A DNA stretch of 15,804 bases, taken from the NCBI RefSeq assembly GCF_030527935.1, contig NZ_JAUMZV010000049.1, positions 1 to 15,804 of the forward strand, given 5' to 3'. Shown one piece after another: positions 7,007 to 13,163 of this stretch. Position 1 is the stretch's first letter, and each line of letters begins with the position of its first letter. The position numbers were made by a program, and so were the translations under genes. A model generated the notes under the pieces. That model was not told where the DNA came from, made no database searches, and saw nothing but the letters and a program-made list of their open reading frames with translations. Source of the stretch: Kingella sp. (in: b-proteobacteria). Its GTDB lineage: Bacteria; Pseudomonadota; Gammaproteobacteria; Burkholderiales; Neisseriaceae.

Positions 7007-7810
7007 ATGCCCATCAACCAACACACCCTATGGCAAGCCATCTGCCAAGAAGTTGCCCAAGCCGCGCAATCCGAGCCGATGCTCGCCAGCTTTTTGCATC
7101 TCACCGTGTTGCGCCACGACAGCTTTGCCCGCGTGCTCGCCTTTCATCTATCCAGCAAGCTATCCAGTAGCACCATGGACGCGCGCGCGCTCTACGAAAC
7201 TTTTATGCGCGTGCTAGAAAACAGCCCCGACATCGTGGAAGCCGCCGTTGCCGATGTTGCCGCCTGCTACGACCGCGACCCCGCCTGCGACCAATATTGC
7301 CTGCCGTTGCTCTATTTCAAAGGCTATCACGCCATCCAATCGCACCGCATCAACCATTGGCTGTGGAACAACAATCGACAAACGCTTGCCTATTTTCTGC
7401 AAAACCGCGCCAGCGAAGTGTTTGGCGTGGACATCCACCCTGCCGCCGTGTTTGGGCATGGCATCATGTTTGACCACGGCACAGGCATCGTTATCGGCGA
7501 AACCGCCGTGCTGGGCAACGACATTTCCTTGCTGCATGGCGTAACGCTGGGCGGCTCGGGCAAACAAAGCGGCGACCGCCATCCCAAGGTGGGCGACGGC
7601 GTGATGATAGGCGCAAACGCTTCCATACTCGGCAACATCCGCATCGGCAACTGCGCCAAAATCGGCGCGGGCAGCGTGGTCATCCGCGATGTGGACGCGC
7701 AAACCACCATGGTCGGCGTGCCAGCCAAAACCGTGGGTGCATCGCACAATGTGCCCGCCGAAGACATGGAGCAATCGTTCAACACCGATGACTACACATT
7801 TATGATATAG
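7007..7810 (+). CDS. cysE: Serine O-acetyltransferase CysE
   Basis: Makes O-acetylserine from serine and acetyl-CoA, the first step of cysteine synthesis, in the cytoplasm. Its 267 residues have the two usual parts: a helical N-terminal half and a left-handed beta-helix of hexapeptide repeats from about residue 138 to 240. Catalytic counterparts are visible: D91 in the motif DRDPA, H157 in FDHGTG, E165 in IGET, and H177 in LLHGVTLGGSGK. The last residue is isoleucine (267), which in other CysE proteins inserts into the CysK active site to form the cysteine synthase complex, so partner binding is probably kept. A DUS overlaps the stop codon, and another gene starts 26 bases later. Confidence 0.95.
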   Translation: MPINQHTLWQAICQEVAQAAQSEPMLASFLHLTVLRHDSFARVLAFHLSSKLSSSTMDARALYETFMRVLENSPDIVEAAVADVAACYDRDPACDQYCLPLLYFKGYHAIQSHRINHWLWNNNRQTLAYFLQNRASEVFGVDIHPAAVFGHGIMFDHGTGIVIGETAVLGNDISLLHGVTLGGSGKQSGDRHPKVGDGVMIGANASILGNIRIGNCAKIGAGSVVIRDVDAQTTMVGVPAKTVGASHNVPAEDMEQSFNTDDYTFMI

Positions 7811-7820
7811 GCAGCCTGAA
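7809..7820 (+). repeat. DUS overlapping the cysE stop codon
   Basis: Exact AGGCAGCCTGAA. Its first two bases are the last two of the cysE TAG stop (7808-7810). Confidence 0.85.
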
Positions 7821-8050
7821 ACCCAAAGGAAACCCCATGCCCGCTGCCATGCCCAGCAAACGCGACTCCGCCCACGAATTATACGAAGCCTATTTCCTAA
7901 TGAACTTCGTGCAACTGCCGCCCGAAAAACAGCTAGAACATTTCTACCTACGCCGCATCGTACCCGTGCCGCCCGAAGCGCATTATCAAGCCGTAACGCT
8001 GGATACGTATTACAACCATTTGATTATCAACCCGATTTACCAATTATTCG

Positions 8051-8090
8051 TTTGCATCGGGCTGTATTCGTTTGCATCGGGCTGTATTCG
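8051..8090 (+). repeat. 20-bp perfect tandem duplication
   Basis: The unit TTTGCATCGGGCTGTATTCG occurs at 8051-8070 and again at 8071-8090. The single-copy state would still carry a 9-bp direct repeat (ATTCGTTTG) 20 bases apart, which explains how slippage could add or lose a unit. Confidence 0.95.
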
Positions 8091-8187
8091 TTTGAGCTGT
8101 TACCCCTGTTGGCAAATTTATACGGCATCGGTGGCGAACGCTATGAACGCTGCGACCGCTGGCAACCGCGTCTGTTTAGCGAGCGTT

Positions 8188-8199
8188 TTCAGGCTGCCT
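8188..8199 (-). repeat. DUS inside the broken 210-codon gene
   Basis: Exact TTCAGGCTGCCT, translated as part of FQAAF in the restored frame. Confidence 0.85.
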
Positions 8200-8487
8200 T
8201 TTTGGGCAATTTGTATGCAAACACCTCACGCGAAGGCTTTTGCCACGGCGCGGATTGGCAAAGCCTGCGCCGCCGTTGCCGCATTTTGCTCAAAGCGGCA
8301 GATTTACTGGAAAACCCGTGGCAACTGTCGTTCCCCAAGCCGCTGAAATTGAGTGGATTTTTGTATCCCGATGATTTTGATTGCTATGAAGCCGTGCCGC
8401 ATTGGTCGCGCTATGGCGAAACCATGGCGCGGGCGGAATGGGATGAGATGAAGGCGATGTATGATGATTTGTATCGCGGCGCGGTTT

Positions 8488-8550
8488 AAGGCAGCCTGAA
8501 AATGGGTTCATACGCTTTTATCAAGTAAACTCATTTTCAGGCTGCCTTTT
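8488..8550 (+). terminator. Inverted DUS terminator after the 210-codon gene
   Basis: Perfect 17-bp arms (8488-8504 and 8532-8548), extendable with one mismatch, ending in TTTT. The left arm overlaps the TAA stop at 8487-8489. It probably ends the cysE transcript. Confidence 0.8.
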
Positions 8551-8575
8551 CGCATCGCCAATCTTTTGCCAGAGC

Positions 8576-8604
8576 AGGCGTTTCGTCGCCTACCATGAGC
8601 AGGA
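8576..8604. repeat. 29-bp repeat, copy 1
   Basis: Matches 9272-9300 at 26 of 29 bases in the same orientation. The first half, AGGCGTTTCGTCGCCT, can form a small hairpin. The other copy sits at the break in brnQ. Confidence 0.7.
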
Positions 8605-8634
8605 GCAAGCCCCTCCACCCCACGCGAGCCCATT

Positions 8635-8646
8635 TTCAGGCTGCCT
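8635..8646 (-). repeat. Isolated DNA uptake sequence
   Basis: Exact TTCAGGCTGCCT in non-coding DNA, not paired with another copy. Confidence 0.85.
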
Positions 8647-8715
8647 ACCTATCGCACCCGCGTTCATAAAATGCAACCTTGGCAAAACCAAAAACACAAT
8701 AAGAAATAGTAAACT

Positions 8716-8821
8716 CCGTCATTCCCGCGTAGGCGGGAATATTGGTTTTGTTAAATAACAGCTTGTTTTTAATTCAATTTTAAAACATCAAACAAGATTC
8801 CCGCCTGCGCGGGAATGACGG
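8716..8821. repeat. NIME-like element: two dRS3-type repeats around an AT-rich core
   Basis: Two 20-bp units of the form ATTCCC-N8-GGGAAT lie at 8721-8740 and 8797-8816. This is the dRS3 pattern of Neisseria intergenic mosaic elements. CCGTC before the first and GACGG after the second extend them into inverted arms of about 29 bp with few mismatches. The 56-base centre is AT-rich. In Neisseria, dRS3 repeats are integration targets of filamentous phage; nothing is inserted here. Confidence 0.8.
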
Positions 8822-8849
8822 CAGTTATTATTTTTCAAGCTGCCCAAAC

Positions 8850-8882
8850 AAAAAAAACGGCTGCCTATCCCAAGCAGCCGTT
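8850..8882 (-). terminator. brnQ terminator
   Basis: Perfect 9-bp arms AACGGCTGC (8856-8864) and GCAGCCGTT (8874-8882) around nine bases. Read leftwards, eight Ts follow (8857-8850), overlapping the stem base. A typical intrinsic terminator 16 bases after the brnQ stop. It is not made of full DUS copies. Confidence 0.85.
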
Positions 8883-8898
8883 CTCTTATTCAATCCAT

Positions 8899-9285
8899 TT
8901 ATTTCTTAATCACCTTGCTCAAAATCACGCTCATCACAAACGCTACGGCAGAAGGCAAAATCCAGCCCAGCCCGTAGGAATACAGCGGTAGATTGATTTT
9001 CAGCATACCGTCTAGCTGCATAATCCACGCATCGTCGCCGCCTGCCAGCAGGCTGTGCAGCGTGCGCCAGCCGTCCACCAGCGCAACGGGCAGCGTGCCC
9101 AAAATGGTGATGGCGTACACCAGCCGCCACCCGTCAAACAGATTGTTCAAAAAGGTTAGCATAATCAATACCATAGTCATGGGATACAGCAGCATCAGCG
9201 CGGGCACGGCAAATTTAATCATGGCGGATAAGCCCACGTTGACCAGCAGCAGCGAAATCAGCGTGAAAATAAGGCGTTTCGCTGC
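8899..9285 (-). pseudogene. brnQ: BrnQ remnant, C-terminal part of a branched-chain amino acid carrier
   Basis: The frame is open for about 128 codons and matches the end of LIVCS-family sodium-coupled leucine/isoleucine/valine carriers: LLLVNVGLSAMIKFAVPALMLLYP, a middle hydrophobic segment, and LPLYSYGLGWILPSAVAF near the end, with three to four membrane spans. Intact carriers have about 440 residues, so roughly the first 70% is missing. An in-frame TAG at 9288-9286 closes the frame, exactly within a 29-bp repeat (9272-9300), and unrelated coding sequence follows 20 bases later. The C-terminus and terminator are intact, so this looks like a 5' deletion through recombination. A short product from internal starts (a GTG at 9237) would not be a working carrier. 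Confidence 0.85.
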
Positions 9286-9300
9286 CTACCACGAGCAGGA
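9272..9300. repeat. 29-bp repeat, copy 2, at the brnQ break
   Basis: Same orientation as 8576-8604, 26 of 29 identical. Sequence on the left is brnQ, and on the right is the tail of another gene, so it marks the junction. Confidence 0.7.
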
Positions 9301-9306
9301 ATCCGT

Positions 9307-9792
9307 TCAACTCTCCCAGTTAATTTCTTCAATTTCGCCAGCGCCGGTGGCGGAAACGGCGAGAATTTCGTCGCTGTGGTCGGGGTCTATCATGTAGTCC
9401 AACACCAGCGGGCCGCTGCCTTCGTCAAATGGGTCTTGGTGCCACAGGGCGATGCCGTTGAGCGTCATGGCGGCGACAAAGGCGGCGGGAGTGGTGGGCA
9501 GCGCGTCGCCGCCTTCCATTTCTTCGCGGTGGTGGGTGAGATAGCTGTCGTCGTCTGCCAGATATTTTTGCAAGGCGGCGCGGGCGCGTTGGTCTAGCTC
9601 GGCAAGGTTTTGCAGGCGTTGGGCGAACTGGTCTAGCTCGGTGGCATCTAGCTCGCTTTCGGCGGCGGCCCAAATTTGGGCGTTGATGGCGTGTCCGTTT
9701 AACGCTACATCGTGCTCCCACAGCACATCTACTTCGTCTGCCAGCGTGTCGCTGTCTAATAATCCAAAATAGGGGTGGTTGAGTGTTGCCAT
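9307..9792 (-). CDS. Small acidic protein, possibly DUF2004-like
   Basis: 161 residues from the ATG at 9792, chosen because AAGGAG lies seven bases upstream. A longer frame from 9885 lacks such a site. The protein begins MATLNHPYFGLLDSD, has a middle rich in Glu, Asp, Ala and Leu that is probably helical, and ends in DPFDEGSGPLVLDYMIDPDHSDEILAVS. Strongly acidic, no signal peptide or membrane segment, so cytoplasmic. The opening HPYFG with a following W-E pattern resembles DUF2004 proteins as I remember them; this is tentative and no function follows from it. It follows the AsmA-like gene by 100 bases on the same strand and may share its transcript. Confidence 0.8.
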   Translation of the reverse strand: MATLNHPYFGLLDSDTLADEVDVLWEHDVALNGHAINAQIWAAAESELDATELDQFAQRLQNLAELDQRARAALQKYLADDDSYLTHHREEMEGGDALPTTPAAFVAAMTLNGIALWHQDPFDEGSGPLVLDYMIDPDHSDEILAVSATGAGEIEEINWES

Positions 9793-9799
9793 TTTGTTG

Positions 9800-9805
9800 C
9801 TCCTT
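9800..9805 (-). promoter_or_regulatory. Ribosome binding site fixing the start at 9792
   Basis: AAGGAG on the minus strand, seven bases before the ATG at 9792-9790. It argues for the 161-residue form over the 192-residue one. Confidence 0.75.
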
Positions 9806-9892
9806 TGGTTGGCGGTTGGGGGGAAGCGGTGATGGGGTGGGGCAGCCTGAAAATCAGGAAACGCTGGCGATGGCTGGCGTGTCAATGGCTGC

Positions 9893-12388
9893 TTATTTTT
9901 TCTTGGCGGGGGCTTTTTCGGCTTGCTTGCCGTTGGGTTTGCTGTTGGTTTTGGCTTTTTCAGGCTGCCTTGTTGGCTTGGTGGTGGTTTTTTCGCTGGC
10001 TTTGGGCTGGGCTTTTTCAGGCTGCCTTGTGGCTTTGTCGCTGGCTTTGGCTTTTTCAGGCTGCCTTATGGGCTTGGCGGCAGGCTTGGCTTTGGGCAAG
10101 ACGATGCGCGGCTCGTGTTTGGCTTCGTTGCGGTTTTCGGGTTGTTCGGTCGCGGTGATGGCTGGGGTGGCTGGCTTGCGCACGGGTTTGGGGGCAACTT
10201 TGGTGGGCGCAGTTTTGGCGGACGCGGGCTGCGATGCGGCGAGCGCGGGGTTGTCATTTTCAGGCTGCGTGTTGGGCTGGGCGATAAACCATTGCCATTG
10301 TTGTTTTAAGGCGTTGCTGATGGCTTTTTGCTTTTCTTCGGCGGTGGTGCTGCCTGATGTGATTTGTTGGAAATTTAGGCTCACGCTGGGGTTGTCCATT
10401 TTACCGCTAACGCGTATGGGCAGGGGTTGGCTGTCGGCGTTGCCTTTGAATTGGATGTCTTCGCTGATTTCGTTGTTAGCAAGGTTGAGCTTGCCGCTGC
10501 TGGTCATGGTGGCGGCGGGCTGGGTGAGCGTGGCTTGGGCGGTGTGGTTGCTGATGCCGTTTTGCACTTTGGCTTCAAACACAAAATGGCTAAACGGCAT
10601 GGCGGCGGCTTCGGCTTCGGGCGTGCTGTTGCCGATGCCCACTAACAGGTTGCGGATGCGGTTGGGGCTGATGCCTGACCATTCGCCATCGTTAATATCC
10701 AGTTTCACGCTGCCGTTTAGGCTGGCGAGTATTTCGTCTGGGCTGCTGCCTTGCGCGGTTAGGGCGAACTCGGTGGTGCCTTTGCCGCTGATGCGGCTTT
10801 GTTGGAACAAATCTTGCAGCAGGGGATGGATTTGCACGCCTTCGGCTTTTTGGTGGAATTGGTAGGCGATGGGGGTACGGTTTTGGATGATTAGGCTGCC
10901 GTCAGTGTGCCCGCTGTATAGGTCGGCGGTGAGCGGGGCGATGATGATGGAGTCGGCGTTGGCGTTGATGCTGGCGTGGATGTTGTCTATTTGGGCGCGG
11001 GGGGTTTCTAGGGTGTTGATGTCGGTGTTGATTTGATAGGTGAGCGGGGCAGCGGGGAAGATTTGGCTGATGTCGCGGGTGTTGGGGTTGTTTTGGATGA
11101 GCGTGGCGTAGTTTTTGGTGTTGAGTTTGGCGATTTTCAGGCTGCCTGTGATGTGGTTTTCGTTGCGGCTCAGCGCGATGTTGGCGGGCTGTTTGTCAAA
11201 TAAGCCTTGCAGTTGGATGTGCCAGTTGGCAAGGTTGGCAAAATTCAGGCTACCTTCCATTTCGCTGGCGAAACGGGGCGTGCCTTGGGGGGTGGTTTGG
11301 GTGCTGATGAATTTGAGTTTGTTGAATTGCGCGCCGCTGGCATTGCGCCAAACCAGCTCGGATTTGGCGTTGATGTCTAAATTGTCTTGTTGGCTGTTGC
11401 GGGTGTTTAGGTCTAGGTTGATTTCGTTGCTGCGCAGCTCGTTGTCTTGCCATTGGGCTTGGGCGGCGGCGAGTGTGCCTGTGGGATGGTTGGGATGGCT
11501 GGGGGCGGTGAACACGGCGTTGATGCCTGTGAGCTTGGTGTCGCCATAGCGGCTGGCGAGCTTGGTGATGCTGATGTTGAAGGTGCTGTTGTGGCGATGG
11601 CTGGCGATTTCTAGCTTGCTGTTTTCGGCGATGAAGTCTTGCTCTTGCCATGCGGTGTTGGTTTTCAGGCTTCCTGAAAAGGTGTAGCCGTTTTCTTTGC
11701 CGTTGAATTTGACGGCGAGCTTGGGGAATTGCTGGCTGTTGGGGCTGCTGATGGTGTCGCCTGTGGCGGTGAGTTGCAGGTTTTCCCAATAGGGCGAATG
11801 GGCGTGGGCTTCTAGCTGGTAGCTGATGGTGGTGGCGTTTTGGCGCGATAGGGCAAGGTTGATTTGGCTGAATGCAAATTCGCCTTGCTCGGCATCGCGC
11901 ACGATTAGGCTGCCACGGTTGATTTGCACGCGATTGAACACGGCGGGGCGTTGGTTGCGGGTTTGCCATAAATCGGCGATGTTCCAACGCCCTTGGTTGT
12001 TGCGCACCAACAGTGCGTTGACATCGTTGAGCACCAGTTTTTCAATGGTCGGCTCGCTGATTAGGCTGCTCCAACCGATGCCAATTTTGACTTCTTGCGC
12101 GCGCAGGGCGGGGGCTTTGCCATCGGCTTCGCTGAGCACCACGTTGTGCAAGATGATGGTGGGGCGTGGAAACAGGCTGCGCTCAATGTGCGCATCAAAT
12201 TGCACATTGCGCCTTGTGCCTGCTAGGGCTTCGCGGGCGCGTTGCTGCAAGGCTTCGTGTTCGGATACGCGATACAACGCCGCCGAGCCGCCCAAATACA
12301 CGCCCGCCACAATCAAGCACGCAACCAAAGCCATGCGGCTGATGCGCCAGTGTGCGGGGGAAAAGTGGAATTTGGGCAAGGAATACAT
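9893..12388 (-). CDS. AsmA-like inner-membrane-anchored envelope protein
   Basis: About 831 residues. An N-terminal hydrophobic segment (MALVACLIVAGVYLGGSAALY, about 19-39) anchors a large periplasmic part rich in beta-strand repeats. The early block LFPRPTIILHNVVLSEADG and the later block NGSVKLDINDGEWSGISPNRIRNLL are typical of the AsmA family, whose members are linked to outer-membrane assembly and bridge-like lipid transport. The last 128 or so residues form a Lys/Ala/Pro-rich low-complexity tail holding three copies of RQPEKA, each encoded by an exact DUS in the same frame. Start uncertain: an ATG at 12421 adds 11 residues; neither start has a clear ribosome site. Other DUS or DUS-like sites in the gene are read as GSL within strand repeats (for example HITGSLKIAKL). 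Confidence 0.85.
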   Translation of the reverse strand: MYSLPKFHFSPAHWRISRMALVACLIVAGVYLGGSAALYRVSEHEALQQRAREALAGTRRNVQFDAHIERSLFPRPTIILHNVVLSEADGKAPALRAQEVKIGIGWSSLISEPTIEKLVLNDVNALLVRNNQGRWNIADLWQTRNQRPAVFNRVQINRGSLIVRDAEQGEFAFSQINLALSRQNATTISYQLEAHAHSPYWENLQLTATGDTISSPNSQQFPKLAVKFNGKENGYTFSGSLKTNTAWQEQDFIAENSKLEIASHRHNSTFNISITKLASRYGDTKLTGINAVFTAPSHPNHPTGTLAAAQAQWQDNELRSNEINLDLNTRNSQQDNLDINAKSELVWRNASGAQFNKLKFISTQTTPQGTPRFASEMEGSLNFANLANWHIQLQGLFDKQPANIALSRNENHITGSLKIAKLNTKNYATLIQNNPNTRDISQIFPAAPLTYQINTDINTLETPRAQIDNIHASINANADSIIIAPLTADLYSGHTDGSLIIQNRTPIAYQFHQKAEGVQIHPLLQDLFQQSRISGKGTTEFALTAQGSSPDEILASLNGSVKLDINDGEWSGISPNRIRNLLVGIGNSTPEAEAAAMPFSHFVFEAKVQNGISNHTAQATLTQPAATMTSSGKLNLANNEISEDIQFKGNADSQPLPIRVSGKMDNPSVSLNFQQITSGSTTAEEKQKAISNALKQQWQWFIAQPNTQPENDNPALAASQPASAKTAPTKVAPKPVRKPATPAITATEQPENRNEAKHEPRIVLPKAKPAAKPIRQPEKAKASDKATRQPEKAQPKASEKTTTKPTRQPEKAKTNSKPNGKQAEKAPAKKK
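9959..10066 (-). repeat. Three in-frame DUS encoding the AsmA-like tail repeats
   Basis: Exact copies at 9959-9970, 10016-10027 and 10055-10066, spaced 57 and 39 bases, both multiples of three. Each encodes RQPEKA. A fourth copy with one mismatch at 10259-10270 is in the same frame and encodes TQPEN. Confidence 0.9.
11136..11147 (-). repeat. DUS inside the AsmA-like gene
   Basis: Exact TTCAGGCTGCCT, read on the gene strand as GSLK. Degenerate relatives at about 11239, 11659 and 11909 are also read as GSL. Confidence 0.8.
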
Positions 12389-12469
12389 GAGTGGCGGGCT
12401 GGAAACGAGAAAGGTTGGCATTTTAGCAAATTTTGCTGGCGGGGGTGGTTAAGAACCTGTTTTAAATAG

Positions 12470-12507
12470 GGCAGCCTGAAAACCAGTAAAGCCCATTTCA
12501 GGCTGCC
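12470..12507. repeat. Inverted DUS pair between divergent genes
   Basis: 12-bp arms (12470-12481 and 12496-12507) around 14 bases. It lies between the starts of two divergent genes, where a terminator is not expected. It could limit upstream transcription or simply be a uptake site pair. Confidence 0.7.
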
Positions 12508-12513
12508 TATTGT

Positions 12514-12542
12514 TTGCTGCTGTAAACACAAAGCCTTATAAT
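12514..12542 (+). promoter_or_regulatory. Promoter of the toxin-antitoxin pair
   Basis: TATAAT at 12537-12542 with a weak -35 (TTGCTG, 12514-12519) at 17-base spacing, 40 bases before the antitoxin start. Antitoxins of this family usually repress their own promoter; I see no clear palindromic operator. Confidence 0.55.
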
Positions 12543-12582
12543 CGCCCAATAAATGTAATACCAATGCACAAAAGGAAACCCT

Positions 12583-12867
12583 ATGGCAACGACCAACTAC
12601 AATATTCGTTTGGATGACAACCTGCGCGAACGCGCCTTTGCGGTGTTTGAAAGCTATGGTTTATCGCCATCGCAAGCGATTAAGCTGTTTTTAAACCAAG
12701 TCGCCGACACGCGCACCGTACCGCTGTCTTTTGACTACAAAGCCGCCGAAAACCACAACGAAGCCACGCGCCAAAGTTTAATCGCCGCCCGCAAAGAGTT
12801 TAAAACTGCTAAACGATACAACAGTTTAGAAGAAATGATGCGCGATGTTCAGGAGCAACAAGCGTGA
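12583..12867 (+). CDS. dinJ: RelB/DinJ-family antitoxin
   Basis: 94 residues. The N-terminal half (NYNIRLDDNLRERAFAVFESYGLSPSQAIKLFLNQV) is the ribbon-helix-helix DNA-binding fold of RelB/DinJ antitoxins, which dimerise, repress their operon and bind the toxin with the C-terminal part. The charged C-terminal half (about 50-94, ending SLEEMMRDVQEQQA) is the likely toxin-binding region. AAAGGAAA precedes the ATG. Its TGA stop overlaps the GTG start of the toxin as GTGA, the usual sign of translational coupling. The antitoxin is intact although the toxin is not. Confidence 0.9.
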   Translation: MATTNYNIRLDDNLRERAFAVFESYGLSPSQAIKLFLNQVADTRTVPLSFDYKAAENHNEATRQSLIAARKEFKTAKRYNSLEEMMRDVQEQQA

Positions 12868-13131
12868 GAAAAACTTGTTGCCACCAGCCAGTTCAAACGC
12901 GAAGCCAAGAAAAATTTTGCCGATTTGCTGACTGCCGAATGGGCGGAAGTGTCGCATAGCCTACTCAACGACATTCCGCTGCCCGAAAAATACCGCGACC
13001 ATCCGCTCAAAGGCGATTTAAGCGATTACCGCGAATGCCATATCAAACCCGATTTGCTGTTGATATACGCTATCCGTGAACAAGAATTGCATTTAGCGCG
13101 GCTGGGTTCGCATTCAGAATTGTTTGGCTGA
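12864..13131 (+). pseudogene. yafQ: YafQ-type mRNA-interferase toxin, frameshifted in a poly-A run
   Basis: The YafQ family cuts mRNA on the ribosome. The body YRDHPLKGDLSDYRECHIKPDLLLIY...GSHSELFG matches the E. coli YafQ pattern, keeping the counterparts of His50, His63, Asp67 and His87. The start should be the GTG at 12864, which overlaps the antitoxin stop and follows AGGAG by eight bases. From there the frame is wrong: five As at 12869-12873 send it to a TAG by 12963. With four As it would read MRKLVATSQFKREAKKNF and continue for 88 codons to 13131. In the body frame no usual start occurs before a TTG at 12922, too late for a full protein. So the toxin appears inactivated by one inserted A, or this is a sequencing error. 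Confidence 0.85.
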
Positions 13132-13163
13132 TAACCGCCGCCCACTTGCAACGAAAGCCCACC

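Larger units (their letters stand above)
7837..8489 (+). pseudogene. Unrecognised 210-codon gene broken by a 20-bp tandem duplication
   Basis: An AAAGGAAA ribosome site precedes the ATG at 7837, probably in the cysE transcript. The frame reads normally to QLFVCIGLYSF, then leaves frame inside a 20-bp tandem repeat (8051-8090) and stops at 8346. The downstream frame, open to TAA at 8487-8489, continues the same protein. Removing one 20-base unit gives one continuous frame of 211 codons (QLFVCIGLYSFELLPLLANLYG and onward). Removing both would put a TGA in frame, so one copy is the intact state. The protein is soluble-looking, rich in aromatic and acidic residues, with no signal or membrane segment. 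I recognise no family. A DUS at 8188-8199 is read as FQAAF. It could be a recent mutation, a phase-variable state or a sequencing error. Confidence 0.8.
8551..8849. other. Gene-free stretch with mosaic repeats
   Basis: No convincing coding frame. It holds a 29-bp repeat (8576-8604), an exact DUS (8635-8646) and a NIME-like element (8716-8821). The rest is AT-rich spacer with no recognised feature. Confidence 0.6.

Noticed and set aside
7214..7774. 186-codon open frame on the minus strand
   Set aside because: Reverse reading of cysE; composition (His, Ala, Val rich) is typical of an antisense shadow.
8716..8821. Repeat-spacer-repeat layout as a tiny CRISPR
   Set aside because: Only two units, in inverted-arm context, each a palindrome of the dRS3 form; no further units and no cas genes.
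9307..9885. Longer 192-residue start for the small acidic protein
   Set aside because: The first 31 residues are Pro/Arg-rich and non-conserved in look, and the strong AAGGAG site serves the ATG at 9792.
9783..10865. 360-codon open frame on the plus strand rich in Leu, Gly, Trp and Phe
   Set aside because: Lies wholly opposite the AsmA-like gene and the start of the next one. Its hydrophobic repeats are the reverse reading of the Lys/Pro/Ala-rich tail. No ribosome site or family match.
12925..13131. 68-residue toxin from a late CTG/TTG start as a separate intact gene
   Set aside because: It lacks the N-terminal helices seen in YafQ, has no ribosome site, and the sequence just upstream encodes the missing part in the same frame up to the one-base shift.
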